Source of the DNA: Rahnella sp. AA
Lineage (GTDB): Bacteria > Pseudomonadota > Gammaproteobacteria > Enterobacterales > Enterobacteriaceae
NCBI RefSeq assembly: GCF_002834385.1
Contig: NZ_PITQ01000002.1
Coordinates: 310,001-374,000 of the forward strand
Reading direction: 5' to 3'
Length of the DNA stretch: 64,000 bases
Shown here: in pieces, positions 18,861 through 27,560 of the stretch
Numbering within the stretch: the stretch's first letter is position 1
How the letters are laid out: every line of letters begins with the position of its first letter
Notes under the pieces: generated by a model
Databases searched by the model: none
The model's input: only the letters and a program-made list of their open reading frames with translations
Told to the model about the DNA's origin: nothing
Position numbers and translations under genes: made by a program

Positions 18861-18907
18861 ATGGCCCGTCAGGCTGTTTGCCAGCCCTGCTCAGCGGGCC
18901 ATTTTTG
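18861..18907 (+). terminator. Rho-independent terminator after the small ORFs
   Basis: ATGGCCCG (18861-18868) pairs with CGGGCCAT (18895-18902), enclosing an inner GGCTG/CAGCC hairpin, and is followed by TTTTTG. Confidence 0.85.
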
Positions 18908-18947
18908 TTCACTTCCGCCGTTGTACGCCGCTGAGCAACACCTGCCA

Positions 18948-18974
18948 CGCCATCATGGCGAAGTCGTGTATAAT
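18948..18974 (+). promoter_or_regulatory. Promoter and palindromic operator of the AraC-type regulator
   Basis: A consensus -10 TATAAT (18969-18974) lacks a good -35. In the -35/spacer region sits the perfect inverted repeat CGCCAT-C-ATGGCG (18948-18960), a candidate operator for autoregulation or for another regulator. Confidence 0.55.
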
Positions 18975-19004
18975 AGCGATATTCAACCTTAATACAGACT
19001 GGTT

Positions 19005-19391
19005 ATGGCTCAAGATATTCATATCGCTATTGTCTGCGCACTCAGCAAATGGATTGAAGGCCACCTTGGCCGTGTGATCCACCTTGAAGAACTGGCTGAG
19101 TATTCAGGCTATTCGCTCTGGCACATGCAAAAATTGTTCAAAGAATCGACAGGCATTTCTCTGGGGAAGTACATCAGGGAACGACGTCTGGCGAGCGCTG
19201 TTTATCAGCTGAGCAGCAGTGAGACCCCCATTTTCGATATCGCAATGGATTTCGGTTTCGGCTCACAGTCGCATTTCACCTACATGTTCCGCAAGCGTTT
19301 CAATATTACGCCGCATGAATTCCGTCAGAATCCTGACATCGAACTCGATGTTTCCCCGCCGCTGCATCTGATCCACCAAAAATCAGCCTGA
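19005..19391 (+). CDS. MarA/SoxS/Rob-like AraC-family transcriptional regulator
   Basis: A 128-residue protein that is almost only the AraC DNA-binding domain. The first helix-turn-helix is around LEELAEYSGYSLWHMQKLFKE and the second around PIFDIAMDFGFGSQSHFTYMFRKRF, followed by the P-H-E-F-R end motif. A size near 110-130 residues without an effector domain is typical of MarA, SoxS, RamA and TetD, which are controlled by amount rather than ligand. It lies upstream of and convergent with ompC; MarA-type regulators commonly affect porins and efflux, but a direct link is inference. I cannot assign it to one of the named paralogues. Confidence 0.8.
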   Translation: MAQDIHIAIVCALSKWIEGHLGRVIHLEELAEYSGYSLWHMQKLFKESTGISLGKYIRERRLASAVYQLSSSETPIFDIAMDFGFGSQSHFTYMFRKRFNITPHEFRQNPDIELDVSPPLHLIHQKSA

Positions 19392-19435
19392 AGTTGCCAG
19401 AAGTCGAAATCACTCAGGTCCGGGTGCGCCAGACG

Positions 19436-19472
19436 CATAAAAAAACGCGACCTTCAGAGGCCGCGTTCTTTT
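19436..19472. terminator. Bidirectional terminator between the AraC-type gene and ompC
   Basis: AACGCG-x-CC / GG-x-CGCGTT with loop TTCAGA. On the minus strand (ompC) it is followed by seven T; on the plus strand by CTTTT. Confidence 0.8.
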
Positions 19473-19509
19473 AGTGCTAAGCGCTATTCTGTGTCTGAGA
19501 AAGGCACTC

Positions 19510-20634
19510 TTAGAACTGGTATACCAGACCTACGGCGGTAACGTCGTCGGTGTTGATGCCAGCGTTATCCGTGAAGGTGCTGCTGTCGATCAGGTTAATT
19601 TTGTAGTCAACGTAAGCTGACATATTTTTGTTGAAGTAGTAGGTCGCCCCCAGGTCAACAAATTTAACCAGATCCTGATTTTGGTAGTTATTACCCAGGC
19701 TATCAGAACCTAAATCTTTACCACGGGTTTGGTTATAGGCCACGAACGGACGCAGGCCGAAATCAAACTGGTAGCTTGCGTAGGCTTCAAAGGCCTGGGA
19801 TTCGTTCGCATAACCGAAAGCTTCTGAATCCTTATAAGTACCGAAACGTGAAGCATTGTAAGCCTGGGTATACATCGCTGCCAGATAGATATTGTTGGCA
19901 TCATATTTCAGGCCACCGCTGTAACCTTCTGCTTTTTTACCGTAACCCATCACGCCAGGCGCCGTGTTTTGCTCGTCAGTACGATCAGAGTTGAAGAATG
20001 CACCTGCCACGCTGACACCCGCGCCAATATCGTAGCTCAGGGACATACCGTAACCGTCACCGTTTTGCATCAGCACATCACGGGTACCGAGTTCTGAGCC
20101 ACCGCTGTCGTTTTTACCCTGATATTGCAGAGCAAAGTGCAAGCCATCGACCAGGCCGAAGAAGTTGTCGTTACGGTAGGTCGCCACACCGTTGGTACGC
20201 TGATACAGGAACTGGTCAGCACCGTAGGTGGAGCCATCAAACTCAGGCTGCATATCGGTCCAGGCCGCGACGTCATACATTACGCCGTTGTTACGACCAT
20301 AGTCGAAAGAGCCCATGTCGCCGAATTTCAAACCAGCGAAACCGTAACGGGTGAATGACGTGTTGCTGGATCCTTCGTCCTGGTTAGCCTGAACCTGATA
20401 TTCCCACTGGCCGTAACCGGTCAGTTGATCAGTAATCTGCGTTTCGCCTTTGAAACCCAGACGGATGTAGCTCTGATCGCCGTCGCTACCCGCGTTGTTT
20501 GAAAAGTAGTGTAAACCATCAACTAAACCGTAAAGGTCCAGCTTATTACCATCTTTATTATAAACTTCTGCCGCACTTGCTGAGCCCGCAACAATCAATG
20601 CAGGGATCATGAGTGAAAGAACACGGAGTTTCAT
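19510..20634 (-). CDS. ompC: General outer-membrane porin, OmpC/OmpF family
   Basis: A 374-residue trimeric 16-strand porin for small hydrophilic solutes. A signal peptide of 21 residues ends SASA-AEVYN; the mature start [15 protein letters not shown] and the final Phe (VGLVYQF) are typical. The L3 constriction loop reads PEFDGSTYG instead of the usual PEFGG. The ATG at 20634 has GAGGA upstream; a longer reading to 20745 would add 37 residues before the signal peptide. The divergent micF immediately upstream identifies the locus as that of E. coli ompC, though paralogues are common in this family. Confidence 0.9.
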   Translation of the reverse strand: MKLRVLSLMIPALIVAGSASAAEVYNKDGNKLDLYGLVDGLHYFSNNAGSDGDQSYIRLGFKGETQITDQLTGYGQWEYQVQANQDEGSSNTSFTRYGFAGLKFGDMGSFDYGRNNGVMYDVAAWTDMQPEFDGSTYGADQFLYQRTNGVATYRNDNFFGLVDGLHFALQYQGKNDSGGSELGTRDVLMQNGDGYGMSLSYDIGAGVSVAGAFFNSDRTDEQNTAPGVMGYGKKAEGYSGGLKYDANNIYLAAMYTQAYNASRFGTYKDSEAFGYANESQAFEAYASYQFDFGLRPFVAYNQTRGKDLGSDSLGNNYQNQDLVKFVDLGATYYFNKNMSAYVDYKINLIDSSTFTDNAGINTDDVTAVGLVYQF

Positions 20635-21000
20635 TTTTTGTCCTCGATAGGTGTCGGACCGCGCCACTGAATGTAAAGTACACGTTTTTACTGATTTAAA
20701 TCTGTTTAACGCTTTTGAGTATCGGTATGAATTTTGGCCCGACATGGCAATTCCATTCTCTGGATATAAATACTATTAATCCAGAAAGAAAATGATACGA
20801 AATTAGTTAAGACATTTCCTTTATATTTAAAGGTGTAACAAAAGATTAATATTGAGCAATTTTAAACCTTGCAATATTTGTTAAAATAAAGCACGCAAAG
20901 CTAATTTAGCTTAAAAACATTTAAAAACAATAACATATAAAAAATACTTACCGCACTAAGTGATAAAGCATACATTCAGCAATAATATATACTCTCTCTC
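20635..21000 (-). promoter_or_regulatory. AT-rich ompC upstream region with OmpR-like site
   Basis: No gene is seen in this 366-base gap. Read on the minus strand, CTTTTGTTACACCTT (complement of about 20831-20845) resembles OmpR sites of E. coli porin promoters, which contain TTTTTGTTACA. The region would drive ompC leftward and micF rightward under shared OmpR control. Confidence 0.45.
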
Positions 21001-21084
21001 GCTATCATCATTATTTGTTATTTTATTACCCTCATTCCCCGTTTTGTGGAAACAACAGCCGACCCTTTTGGGTCGGTTTTTTTT
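21001..21084 (+). ncRNA. micF: MicF antisense small RNA
   Basis: It begins GCTATCATCATTA, the conserved 5' seed of MicF, and continues with ATTACCCTCATTC, close to the E. coli ATTACCGTCATTC. It ends in the terminator CCGACCC-TTTT-GGGTCGG-T8 (21059-21084). MicF is about 93 nt in E. coli; 84 nt here. It is divergent from ompC exactly as in E. coli, where it blocks translation of ompF mRNA with Hfq. The middle and terminator stem sequence have diverged while the seed is kept. An ompF target is not in this window. Confidence 0.9.
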
Positions 21085-21416
21085 GTTTTCCAAAGAGATA
21101 ATTACTCATTGTGATATTCATCACTAATTATATCGCGCGGGTTGACAATACTTCTCCATAATTACCCCACACTTTCTCCATCTTCTCAATTACGATTTTC
21201 TTAATAGTCGATATCTAATCCTTTAAATTAATAAGATATTTTAGGAAAATTATTAATCATTATTATCGACATTATGGAGAGGCTTTGTTGGTCACCTGCG
21301 GTTCAGATCCGTTACTATAGTGAAAGTCAGACCAATCCCGCTGTTCGTTCCGGGGAAGACCGTTAGACTGCCCGTGCCACGCAATACCTTACTTATTCAA
21401 CCGTTCAGGGAACCTC

Positions 21417-23408
21417 ATGCCACAACAGGATCACCAGCCCGACAACATTTCTAAAGCCAGAATGCTTCTGGCAACCCGCCGTTTTCTCAAACTCGACGAG
21501 TGGCTGTTGTCACAAATGCGTGGCTGGCAGAATCAGGGCGAAAGCCACAGCGATTACGGATTATTAATGCATCCGTCCACGCTGTTTGGCGGCACGGAGT
21601 TCCAGGCGCTGAATCCGCTGGAGATCCTCAGCGACTGGGCGCAGCAATGTCCGCAGAGCTATCATGCACATGTTTTGCTGGGGATGGTCTGGCACGAAAA
21701 TGCCTGGGTGATCCGCCAGGCGCCCAATGAAGAAGACATCGAAGATCACCAGTGGCTCGGTGCCCAGTTGTGCTGTAATTATGCCGTTCTGGCTTTCCTG
21801 CGCGCCATAGAATTGCACGCACGTCCGACGCATGCATTCCGTCATATGATGAATCTGAGCGGTGGCTTCGGCGAACCTTACTGGCTGAAATCCTTATTCG
21901 CCGGTGAAATTCCCAAACCGCTGCATGAAAAGTTTTCGATTCAGGGCAGTGAAATCTGGCAGGCGGGCATCGCGCACATTCATGCACTCGGTTTTGAACC
22001 CGCGACGCACTGGCCACAGTCCTTACCTGCTGCCCTGCAACAAACCCGCAAAGCGGACGAAGAAGCGCTGGATTACTGGCTGCGCATGGCGATGTCAGTA
22101 CGTCACGCGGACGTCGGCACGATGGAATCCTATCTTTTATTTCATTCCGCATTTTGGGGCGGCGGCGATGAGCAGCAGATGCTGATTATCGACAGCCCGC
22201 TGTGTGCTGAATTTACCGACGATGAACGCAACCAGTTCCGTGCAAATGCCCTGTGCGATGCCTTATCCGGCGATATTGCAGACCTGGGATCCCCACGCGC
22301 TGCGCAATTGCAGGAGTGCCTGGCAGGCTTACTGGCTCAGCCCCTGGTGCCGGAAACCCGTATCCGTCTGCTGGATCTGGCCGGGATTTGCATGGCTTAC
22401 TGGCAGGATGACGATCAGGCCGGGCTGGCGGTTTATCAGGATCTCTTCGCGGTTTCCCCGCAGGCGATGCCCGGCCACTTTGCCGCGTTGTTTATCTCCC
22501 GTGCGGTGCTGGCGAACGGCCACCAGGAAGGATTACCGGTGCTGACGCAACTGCTGACCCGCGCGCTGAGTCAGGCCACCGATCCGGTGCTGGTCGGCTT
22601 TGCCGCCGCCGCCCTGCAATATGGTTTGTACGGATTGCCTGCCAGACCGGAGCTGAGCAGCGGGTTAATGGAGCACGCCTGGTCTTTGATGCAGCAATCC
22701 GGTGACGAGCAACCGGTTAAAGATCTGGTCACGCTGGCCCACGATATGGCAATCAATGACGATATTGATGCGGCCCATTACCTGATGACTGAAATGGCCC
22801 GCCACGGCAGCGCCATTCACTGCTACGAGCTGTATTTCTTTTACCGCAACAGCTGGCATCAGGATGTCCCGGAGCAATACCACAACGACAGCAACGCGAT
22901 GGATTGCGTGCTCAGCGCCGCGCGTTCCGGGTTGGTTCCGGCTATGTTTACCTGTGCTAACGCCCTGCGTGAAGGGCTTGGCGCAGAACCGGACTACGAA
23001 CAGGCTATGCACTGGTATCAGCGGGCAATGGAAGCCGGGCATTTATCCGCCGCCTACTTCCGCGCCAGTTGTGCACTGGACAATGGTTCAGAGACTGAAA
23101 AACGCCAGGCGGCGGAAATCTGGTTACCGGATATTTTGCAAAATCCTGCGCATCCCGAGCGCGCCGAAGCGGCTTACACGCTGGGTATGGCCTGGCTTAC
23201 AGGCACCGGCGTGAAGAAGAACCGTTATACGGCGGATAAGTTTATGGAGTTTGTGCTGGCGTTAAATCCAGAATCCGAAGCCGCAAAACAGGTGCATCAG
23301 GATCTCAACGGTTCACTGCGGGCACGAATGAATTTATGGCAGGATAAACGGAAAGCCGAAATGGAAGATCCGGTCGCGGAGTTTCTGCGCCAAGAGCCGC
23401 TGGAATAA
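21417..23408 (+). CDS. Sel1/TPR-like helical repeat protein, function unknown
   Basis: A 663-residue, probably cytoplasmic protein with no signal peptide or membrane helix. The N-terminal half is Trp-rich and helical (WQNQGESHSDYG, WLKSLF). The C-terminal part shows Sel1-like repeats, clearest in GLVPAMFTCANALREGLG / DYEQAMHWYQRAMEAGHLSAAYF (about residues 500-545) and YTLGMAWLTGTGVKKN (about 590-605). Such proteins act as scaffolds. It sits alone between micF and the type I secretion genes, and ends in a convergent structured repeat. The 332-base gap before it (21085-21416) is AT-rich and holds no other gene that I can see. A DUF4034-type relationship is possible but not shown. Confidence 0.7.
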   Translation: MPQQDHQPDNISKARMLLATRRFLKLDEWLLSQMRGWQNQGESHSDYGLLMHPSTLFGGTEFQALNPLEILSDWAQQCPQSYHAHVLLGMVWHENAWVIRQAPNEEDIEDHQWLGAQLCCNYAVLAFLRAIELHARPTHAFRHMMNLSGGFGEPYWLKSLFAGEIPKPLHEKFSIQGSEIWQAGIAHIHALGFEPATHWPQSLPAALQQTRKADEEALDYWLRMAMSVRHADVGTMESYLLFHSAFWGGGDEQQMLIIDSPLCAEFTDDERNQFRANALCDALSGDIADLGSPRAAQLQECLAGLLAQPLVPETRIRLLDLAGICMAYWQDDDQAGLAVYQDLFAVSPQAMPGHFAALFISRAVLANGHQEGLPVLTQLLTRALSQATDPVLVGFAAAALQYGLYGLPARPELSSGLMEHAWSLMQQSGDEQPVKDLVTLAHDMAINDDIDAAHYLMTEMARHGSAIHCYELYFFYRNSWHQDVPEQYHNDSNAMDCVLSAARSGLVPAMFTCANALREGLGAEPDYEQAMHWYQRAMEAGHLSAAYFRASCALDNGSETEKRQAAEIWLPDILQNPAHPERAEAAYTLGMAWLTGTGVKKNRYTADKFMEFVLALNPESEAAKQVHQDLNGSLRARMNLWQDKRKAEMEDPVAEFLRQEPLE

Positions 23409-23459
23409 GCTAATACTGGAGTTTTGTACCTTTTGGAAAGGTGCAAATTTAGGTTTTTC

Positions 23460-23770
23460 ATATGCGGTGATCGCTTAGATCAAAACCTTGGGTTGCCACC
23501 CAAACCGGCAAGACCTTGGGCTCGCCGCCCAAACTGGCCCAAAGGGTTTTAAACGAAACCCTTTGGAATCCTGCGTTTTTTTAACTGCGCGCTGCCGCTT
23601 GCTGGTTATGTTTCAGACACAATAGCTATTGCCGCGAAAACTTGCCGCTGCGCGGTTCCCTTACTCGGTTTCGAGCCATTGGTCTCGAAACACTTCGCTC
23701 GGCAAGCTTTCTGAAAGCGGCCACTGGCTATGTAATTCAGCATGCTTTTTGAAAGCGGCTGGGGGCTTAT
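23460..23770 (+). repeat. Structured dispersed element, pair A left arm
   Basis: A roughly 300-nt non-coding element in sense orientation after the Sel1-like gene. Hairpins in order: TTGGGT/ACCCAA (23488-23503), TTGGGC/GCCCAA (23516-23532), CCAAAGGGTTT/AAACCCTTTGG with loop TAAACG (23539-23566), and GTTTCGAG/CTCGAAAC (23668-23691). Three other copies exist: its inverted partner at 23800-24125 and the pair at 59100-59700. Short frames inside it are not believable genes. Confidence 0.8.
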
Positions 23771-23799
23771 CTAAATTCAACGGTATTTTTAAGTAGCAA

Positions 23800-24125
23800 T
23801 CCGCAGTGAGGTTGCGATTTAGAAAGTCTGTGGCCGCTTTCAAAACGACGTTGAGTGAGAGGTGAGAAACAGCGAAAGTCTTTTCCGAGCAGATTCGAAC
23901 CCGAAGCGAAAGTACCGCGCAGCGGCGGCGTTTGCGGCAATAGCCGAAGTTTCTGGAACATAGCCAGCGAGCGGCAGCGCGCAGTTAAAAAGCGCGGGTG
24001 TCCAGAGGGCGCGCGCGTTAACGCGCCCTTTGGGCCAGTTTGGGCGGCGAGCCCAAGGTTTTGCCAGTCTGGATGGCACCCCAAGGCTTTAACCTGAAAT
24101 TTCAGGCTTTTAAAAGCCGAAAAAA
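23800..24125 (-). repeat. Structured dispersed element, pair A right arm
   Basis: Inverted copy of the preceding element, reading on the minus strand directly after the bapD stop codon. Corresponding hairpins are TTGGGC/GCCCAA (24040-24056) and CCAGAGGGCGCG/CGCGCCCTTTGG (24002-24033), the latter having arms different from the left arm's but still paired. Hairpin 1 and hairpin 4 are degenerate here. Together the two arms fill the 737-base gap between convergent genes. Confidence 0.8.
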
Positions 24126-24145
24126 CAGGCGGCTTACCTGTTAAC

Positions 24146-25315
24146 TTACCGCTCCCTCAGCGACTCCTTCACTTTGTTCAATGGTTTAATCAGATAGTCC
24201 AGAACGCTTTTCTGGCCGGTTTTGATATCTACGTTCGCCACCATCCCCGGCACAATCGGGAACTGGCGTCCGGCTTTGTTGGTCAGGAACGCTTTATCCG
24301 TCCGGACATACACGCGGTAATAATACTGATCGCGCTTCACCTCATCCTGTAAGGTGTCCGGCGAAACGCCTTCAACTTTCCCGTCCAGGTCACCATAAAT
24401 AGAAGAGTCGTAGGCCGATATTTTCACCGTTGCCGGAAGCCCCGGTCGGATATACGCGATATCACGCGGGTTAATGCGCGTTTCGATCAGCAACTGATCT
24501 TCAATCGGGACGATTTCCATCAATTTGCCCCCTGGCTGCAAAACACCACCGACGGTGGAAACCTGAATATCTTTAACAATTCCGTGTACTGGTGAATACA
24601 GCTCGGAGCGTGTGACCTGATCTTCTTTCCCCGCCATCACCTGCAATTCAGCGTCCAGATCGGCGTTGTTTTTTACCTGCTCCTCACGCGCCCTTACCGC
24701 ATACTGGTTGACCGCATCGTCAATTTTACCGCGCAGCTCACTGGCCTGACGTTTCAGACGGATCACCTCCACCTGCCCTGCTGCCCCTTTCGCGACCAGC
24801 GGCTGGGTCATGTTAATTTCGTCATTGACCAGTTTGAGAGACTGCTGGAGATTGCCAACTGTTTCATCACGATTTTGTTTACGCGACAGATAAAGCTGGC
24901 GTTCACGCGCGACCAGCTCCGGGGCTTTCATGGTTTCCGGGCTGAATTTCAGCGGCGCGCCGGTCAGTTCTGCACTCAGCCTTTCAGAAGAAGCGCGAAG
25001 GGTTCTGACGCGTGACGCAGCCTCCCCGTAATTTGACTGCGAACGGGTGGGATCAAGCTGTGCCAGAAGCTGTCCGCGACTCACCACCGACCCTTCCTGA
25101 ACCATCAGTTTCAGGATGACACCGCCGTCGAGCGAATCAATCTGCTGCGCTTTACTGGACGGCGTGACTTTCCCCGTCCCCACCGTCACTTCATCCAACA
25201 CAGCAAAGCGTGCCCAGACAAAGAAAATCACCAGACTGGCCAGTATCGCCCAGATAATCCACGAGACTTTGCGGTTTTCTGCATCCAGCTCATCGTGCAA
25301 TGTAACATGTGCCAT
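24146..25315 (-). CDS. bapD: Type I secretion membrane fusion protein (HlyD family)
   Basis: This 389-residue periplasmic adaptor joins the inner-membrane ABC exporter to the TolC-like channel. A single N-terminal membrane helix (about 18-38) is followed by the biotinyl-lipoyl half-motif VGTGKVTPSSKAQQIDSLDGG, a long coiled-coil hairpin (about 110-235), and the C-terminal HlyD motif with VHGIVKDIQVSTVGGVLQPG and IVPGMVANVDIKTGQKSVLDYL. It begins 17 bases after the ABC gene stop with AAGGG upstream, so it is in the same operon. Gene order adhesin - TolC-like - ABC - HlyD equals Salmonella bapABCD. Confidence 0.88.
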   Translation of the reverse strand: MAHVTLHDELDAENRKVSWIIWAILASLVIFFVWARFAVLDEVTVGTGKVTPSSKAQQIDSLDGGVILKLMVQEGSVVSRGQLLAQLDPTRSQSNYGEAASRVRTLRASSERLSAELTGAPLKFSPETMKAPELVARERQLYLSRKQNRDETVGNLQQSLKLVNDEINMTQPLVAKGAAGQVEVIRLKRQASELRGKIDDAVNQYAVRAREEQVKNNADLDAELQVMAGKEDQVTRSELYSPVHGIVKDIQVSTVGGVLQPGGKLMEIVPIEDQLLIETRINPRDIAYIRPGLPATVKISAYDSSIYGDLDGKVEGVSPDTLQDEVKRDQYYYRVYVRTDKAFLTNKAGRQFPIVPGMVANVDIKTGQKSVLDYLIKPLNKVKESLRER

Positions 25316-25332
25316 ACGATGCCCTTAGCAGC

Positions 25333-27510
25333 TCAGGCTGCGCCTTGTTTGTTATCGGCTACGACGGCAGCCGCCGGAGCCAGTGTATTGCTGGCTGCTT
25401 TCGCCAGTATCTGATCCCGCGGTCCGTCAGCCACTACGCGCCCGTTATCCATCACCACAATTCTGTCCACCAGTTTGAGCAGCGCCGGGCGATGCGTCAC
25501 CACAATCAATGTGCGCCCGACCAGCCAGGCGTGGAGCTGGCGAATGACGTACTCCTCCAGTTGTTCATCCATCGATGCGGTGGGCTCATCCATCAGCACC
25601 ACCTGCGGGTTACGCAGGATCATGCGGCTCAGCATCACCATCTGGCGCTGACCACCAGATAACCCCCGCCCGCCTTCATTGATCATTTTATCAAGGCTTG
25701 AGGCATCAGCCTGCACCATCGACAGCGCACCGCTGATACGCAGTGCCTGCAACATTTCCTGATCGGTAGCATGCGGATAGCCGAGCATCAGGTTCTGGCG
25801 CAGCGTGCCGAAGAACAACCGTGAATCTTGCGACAGATAACCCAGCTGGCGGCGGATATCTGCCGGTTCGACTTTCGTCATGTCCACGCCATCGATCAGG
25901 ATTTTCCCCTGCGACGGGCTCGCCTGGCCGGAAAGCAATTTCAGCAGCGTGGATTTACCCGCGCCAACTTTACCGAGGATCGCCACACGTTCGCCGGGTT
26001 TGATTTCCAGTTGCCCGATACCCAGCACGTTAGGCGCATTTTCTTTGTCGTAGGTGTATTGCAAATTACGCACATTGAAATGGCCGCTCAGCGTCGGGCA
26101 ATGCGACAACTCGGCGTCAGCGGGCCGGTCGATAGGCTTTTTCAGCAATTCATCCAGCCCGTGCATGGCACTTTTGGCGTGCTGCCAGCGGGAGAAGACC
26201 ATCGTCAGTTGCATCAGAGGCGCAATAGTCCGTGAGGACAGCATGCTGCTGGCAACCAGCGTACCGGTCGTTATCTCGCCGTTCAGCACCAGATACACCC
26301 CAAATACCAGCATGCCCCCGTAAGTCAGTTGCTGAACCGTCGAAGCCCAGCCGGTCAGGCGTGCGCCCCAGACACGCTGTTTCATCCCGACGGCGGCACT
26401 GACTTCATGCGTCTGTTCCCACTGCCGTTGGAAATACGCTTCCGCCTGCAAAGCTTTGATGTCTTCAATGCCTTCAATGGTTTCCACCAGCACCGCGTTA
26501 CGCAGCGCACTTTCCCGCATGCCCTCTTTGGCCAGTTTTGCCATCGGCCACTGGATAAGAATGCCGGGAATGACAATGAGCGGGATCGCCAGCAGAGGGA
26601 TGATCACCAGCGGGCCGCCAATGAAAAACATGATGCCGAGGAACAGCAACACAAAAGGCATATCCGCCGCAGCGCTGATGGTGGTTGAGGTCAGCAGTTC
26701 GCGTACCTGGTCGATTTCACGCAACTGGGAAATAAAGGAGCCGGTGGATTTTGGCCGGTCATCATTTTTGATGTTCATCGCCCTGACAAAGAACAGCGAC
26801 GATACTTTAAGATCGACCTTCTTACCCATCAGATCAGACACCAGCGTACGCATCAGGCGGATGACATATTCCATAATGGCCGCCAGCACCACACCGAAAA
26901 ACAGTACCCACAGGGTCGGATAGGATTGCGCCGGGATCACCCGGTCATAGACCTGCATCGAGAACAAAATCCCAGCCAGCGCCAGCACGTTACCCAAAAC
27001 AGAGGCCAGAGAGATTTCCGCGATTTTGCGTCCTGCCCCTCTGAAATTCTCCCAAAACCAGTGCTTACGGTGCGGCTGAACAAACTGGTCGATACGCTCA
27101 TCACGCCCGCGTGCCGCAACGCCAACCAGAAAAACCGGCCCGGCACTTTGCTCAAGTATCGTGACCAGCTCTGCCGAACGCAGTAAATCACCGCCGTCGC
27201 TGAGCCAGTAATCCACCATTCCGTCATCATGAAGACTTTCCAGAACGGCAATCCCCCCCTGTTCAAGGGTAATTACCGCCGGCAAAACCTCCTGACGCCA
27301 GCGCACCTGATTCCAGCTGACCATCCCGACCTGCAATCCCATCAGGCCACTGAGCCGGTCAAGCTGACGCCGTAACGGCTGATGTTCGAACCAGCGCATT
27401 TGCTGGCGAAGATAAAGCGGATCTGCTGGCTTACCGAATGTTTCGGCTACGCGCCCCATAGCGCTTATCCAGACGTCGATCGACAAAGGTGTTGTTGTTT
27501 CGTTACTCAT
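25333..27510 (-). CDS. bapC: Type I secretion ABC transporter (permease/ATPase, LapB/LktB-like)
   Basis: A 725-residue exporter that powers secretion of the adhesin. Domains (numbered from a start two residues further upstream): an N-terminal C39-peptidase-like domain without an evident catalytic Cys (about 1-150), a six-helix ABC exporter membrane domain (about 165-450), and an ATPase with Walker A GKVGAGKST (515-523), signature LSGGQ (619-623), Walker B VVLMDEP with Glu644, and H-loop His675. A degenerate peptidase domain fits RTX/adhesin exporters, whose substrates keep a C-terminal signal. I chose ATG 27510, seven bases after GAGG; an in-frame TTG at 27516 is less likely. Confidence 0.9.
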   Translation of the reverse strand: MSNETTTPLSIDVWISAMGRVAETFGKPADPLYLRQQMRWFEHQPLRRQLDRLSGLMGLQVGMVSWNQVRWRQEVLPAVITLEQGGIAVLESLHDDGMVDYWLSDGGDLLRSAELVTILEQSAGPVFLVGVAARGRDERIDQFVQPHRKHWFWENFRGAGRKIAEISLASVLGNVLALAGILFSMQVYDRVIPAQSYPTLWVLFFGVVLAAIMEYVIRLMRTLVSDLMGKKVDLKVSSLFFVRAMNIKNDDRPKSTGSFISQLREIDQVRELLTSTTISAAADMPFVLLFLGIMFFIGGPLVIIPLLAIPLIVIPGILIQWPMAKLAKEGMRESALRNAVLVETIEGIEDIKALQAEAYFQRQWEQTHEVSAAVGMKQRVWGARLTGWASTVQQLTYGGMLVFGVYLVLNGEITTGTLVASSMLSSRTIAPLMQLTMVFSRWQHAKSAMHGLDELLKKPIDRPADAELSHCPTLSGHFNVRNLQYTYDKENAPNVLGIGQLEIKPGERVAILGKVGAGKSTLLKLLSGQASPSQGKILIDGVDMTKVEPADIRRQLGYLSQDSRLFFGTLRQNLMLGYPHATDQEMLQALRISGALSMVQADASSLDKMINEGGRGLSGGQRQMVMLSRMILRNPQVVLMDEPTASMDEQLEEYVIRQLHAWLVGRTLIVVTHRPALLKLVDRIVVMDNGRVVADGPRDQILAKAASNTLAPAAAVVADNKQGAA

Positions 27511-27560
27511 TTTCAACCTCGATATCGAATGCTTCTGGTATATCTCCGGGCTGTTTCGCC

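Noticed and set aside
21121-21180. Promoter with TTGACA at 21142-21147 for the Sel1-like gene
   Set aside because: No acceptable -10 lies at 16-18 bases, so it was not reported as a promoter.
23767-24097. Open frames of 60-105 codons inside the inverted repeat region
   Set aside because: They overlap on both strands, have no ribosome sites, and follow the hairpin pattern of the repeat. The covarying stems argue for non-coding sequence. The same holds for 59081-59890.
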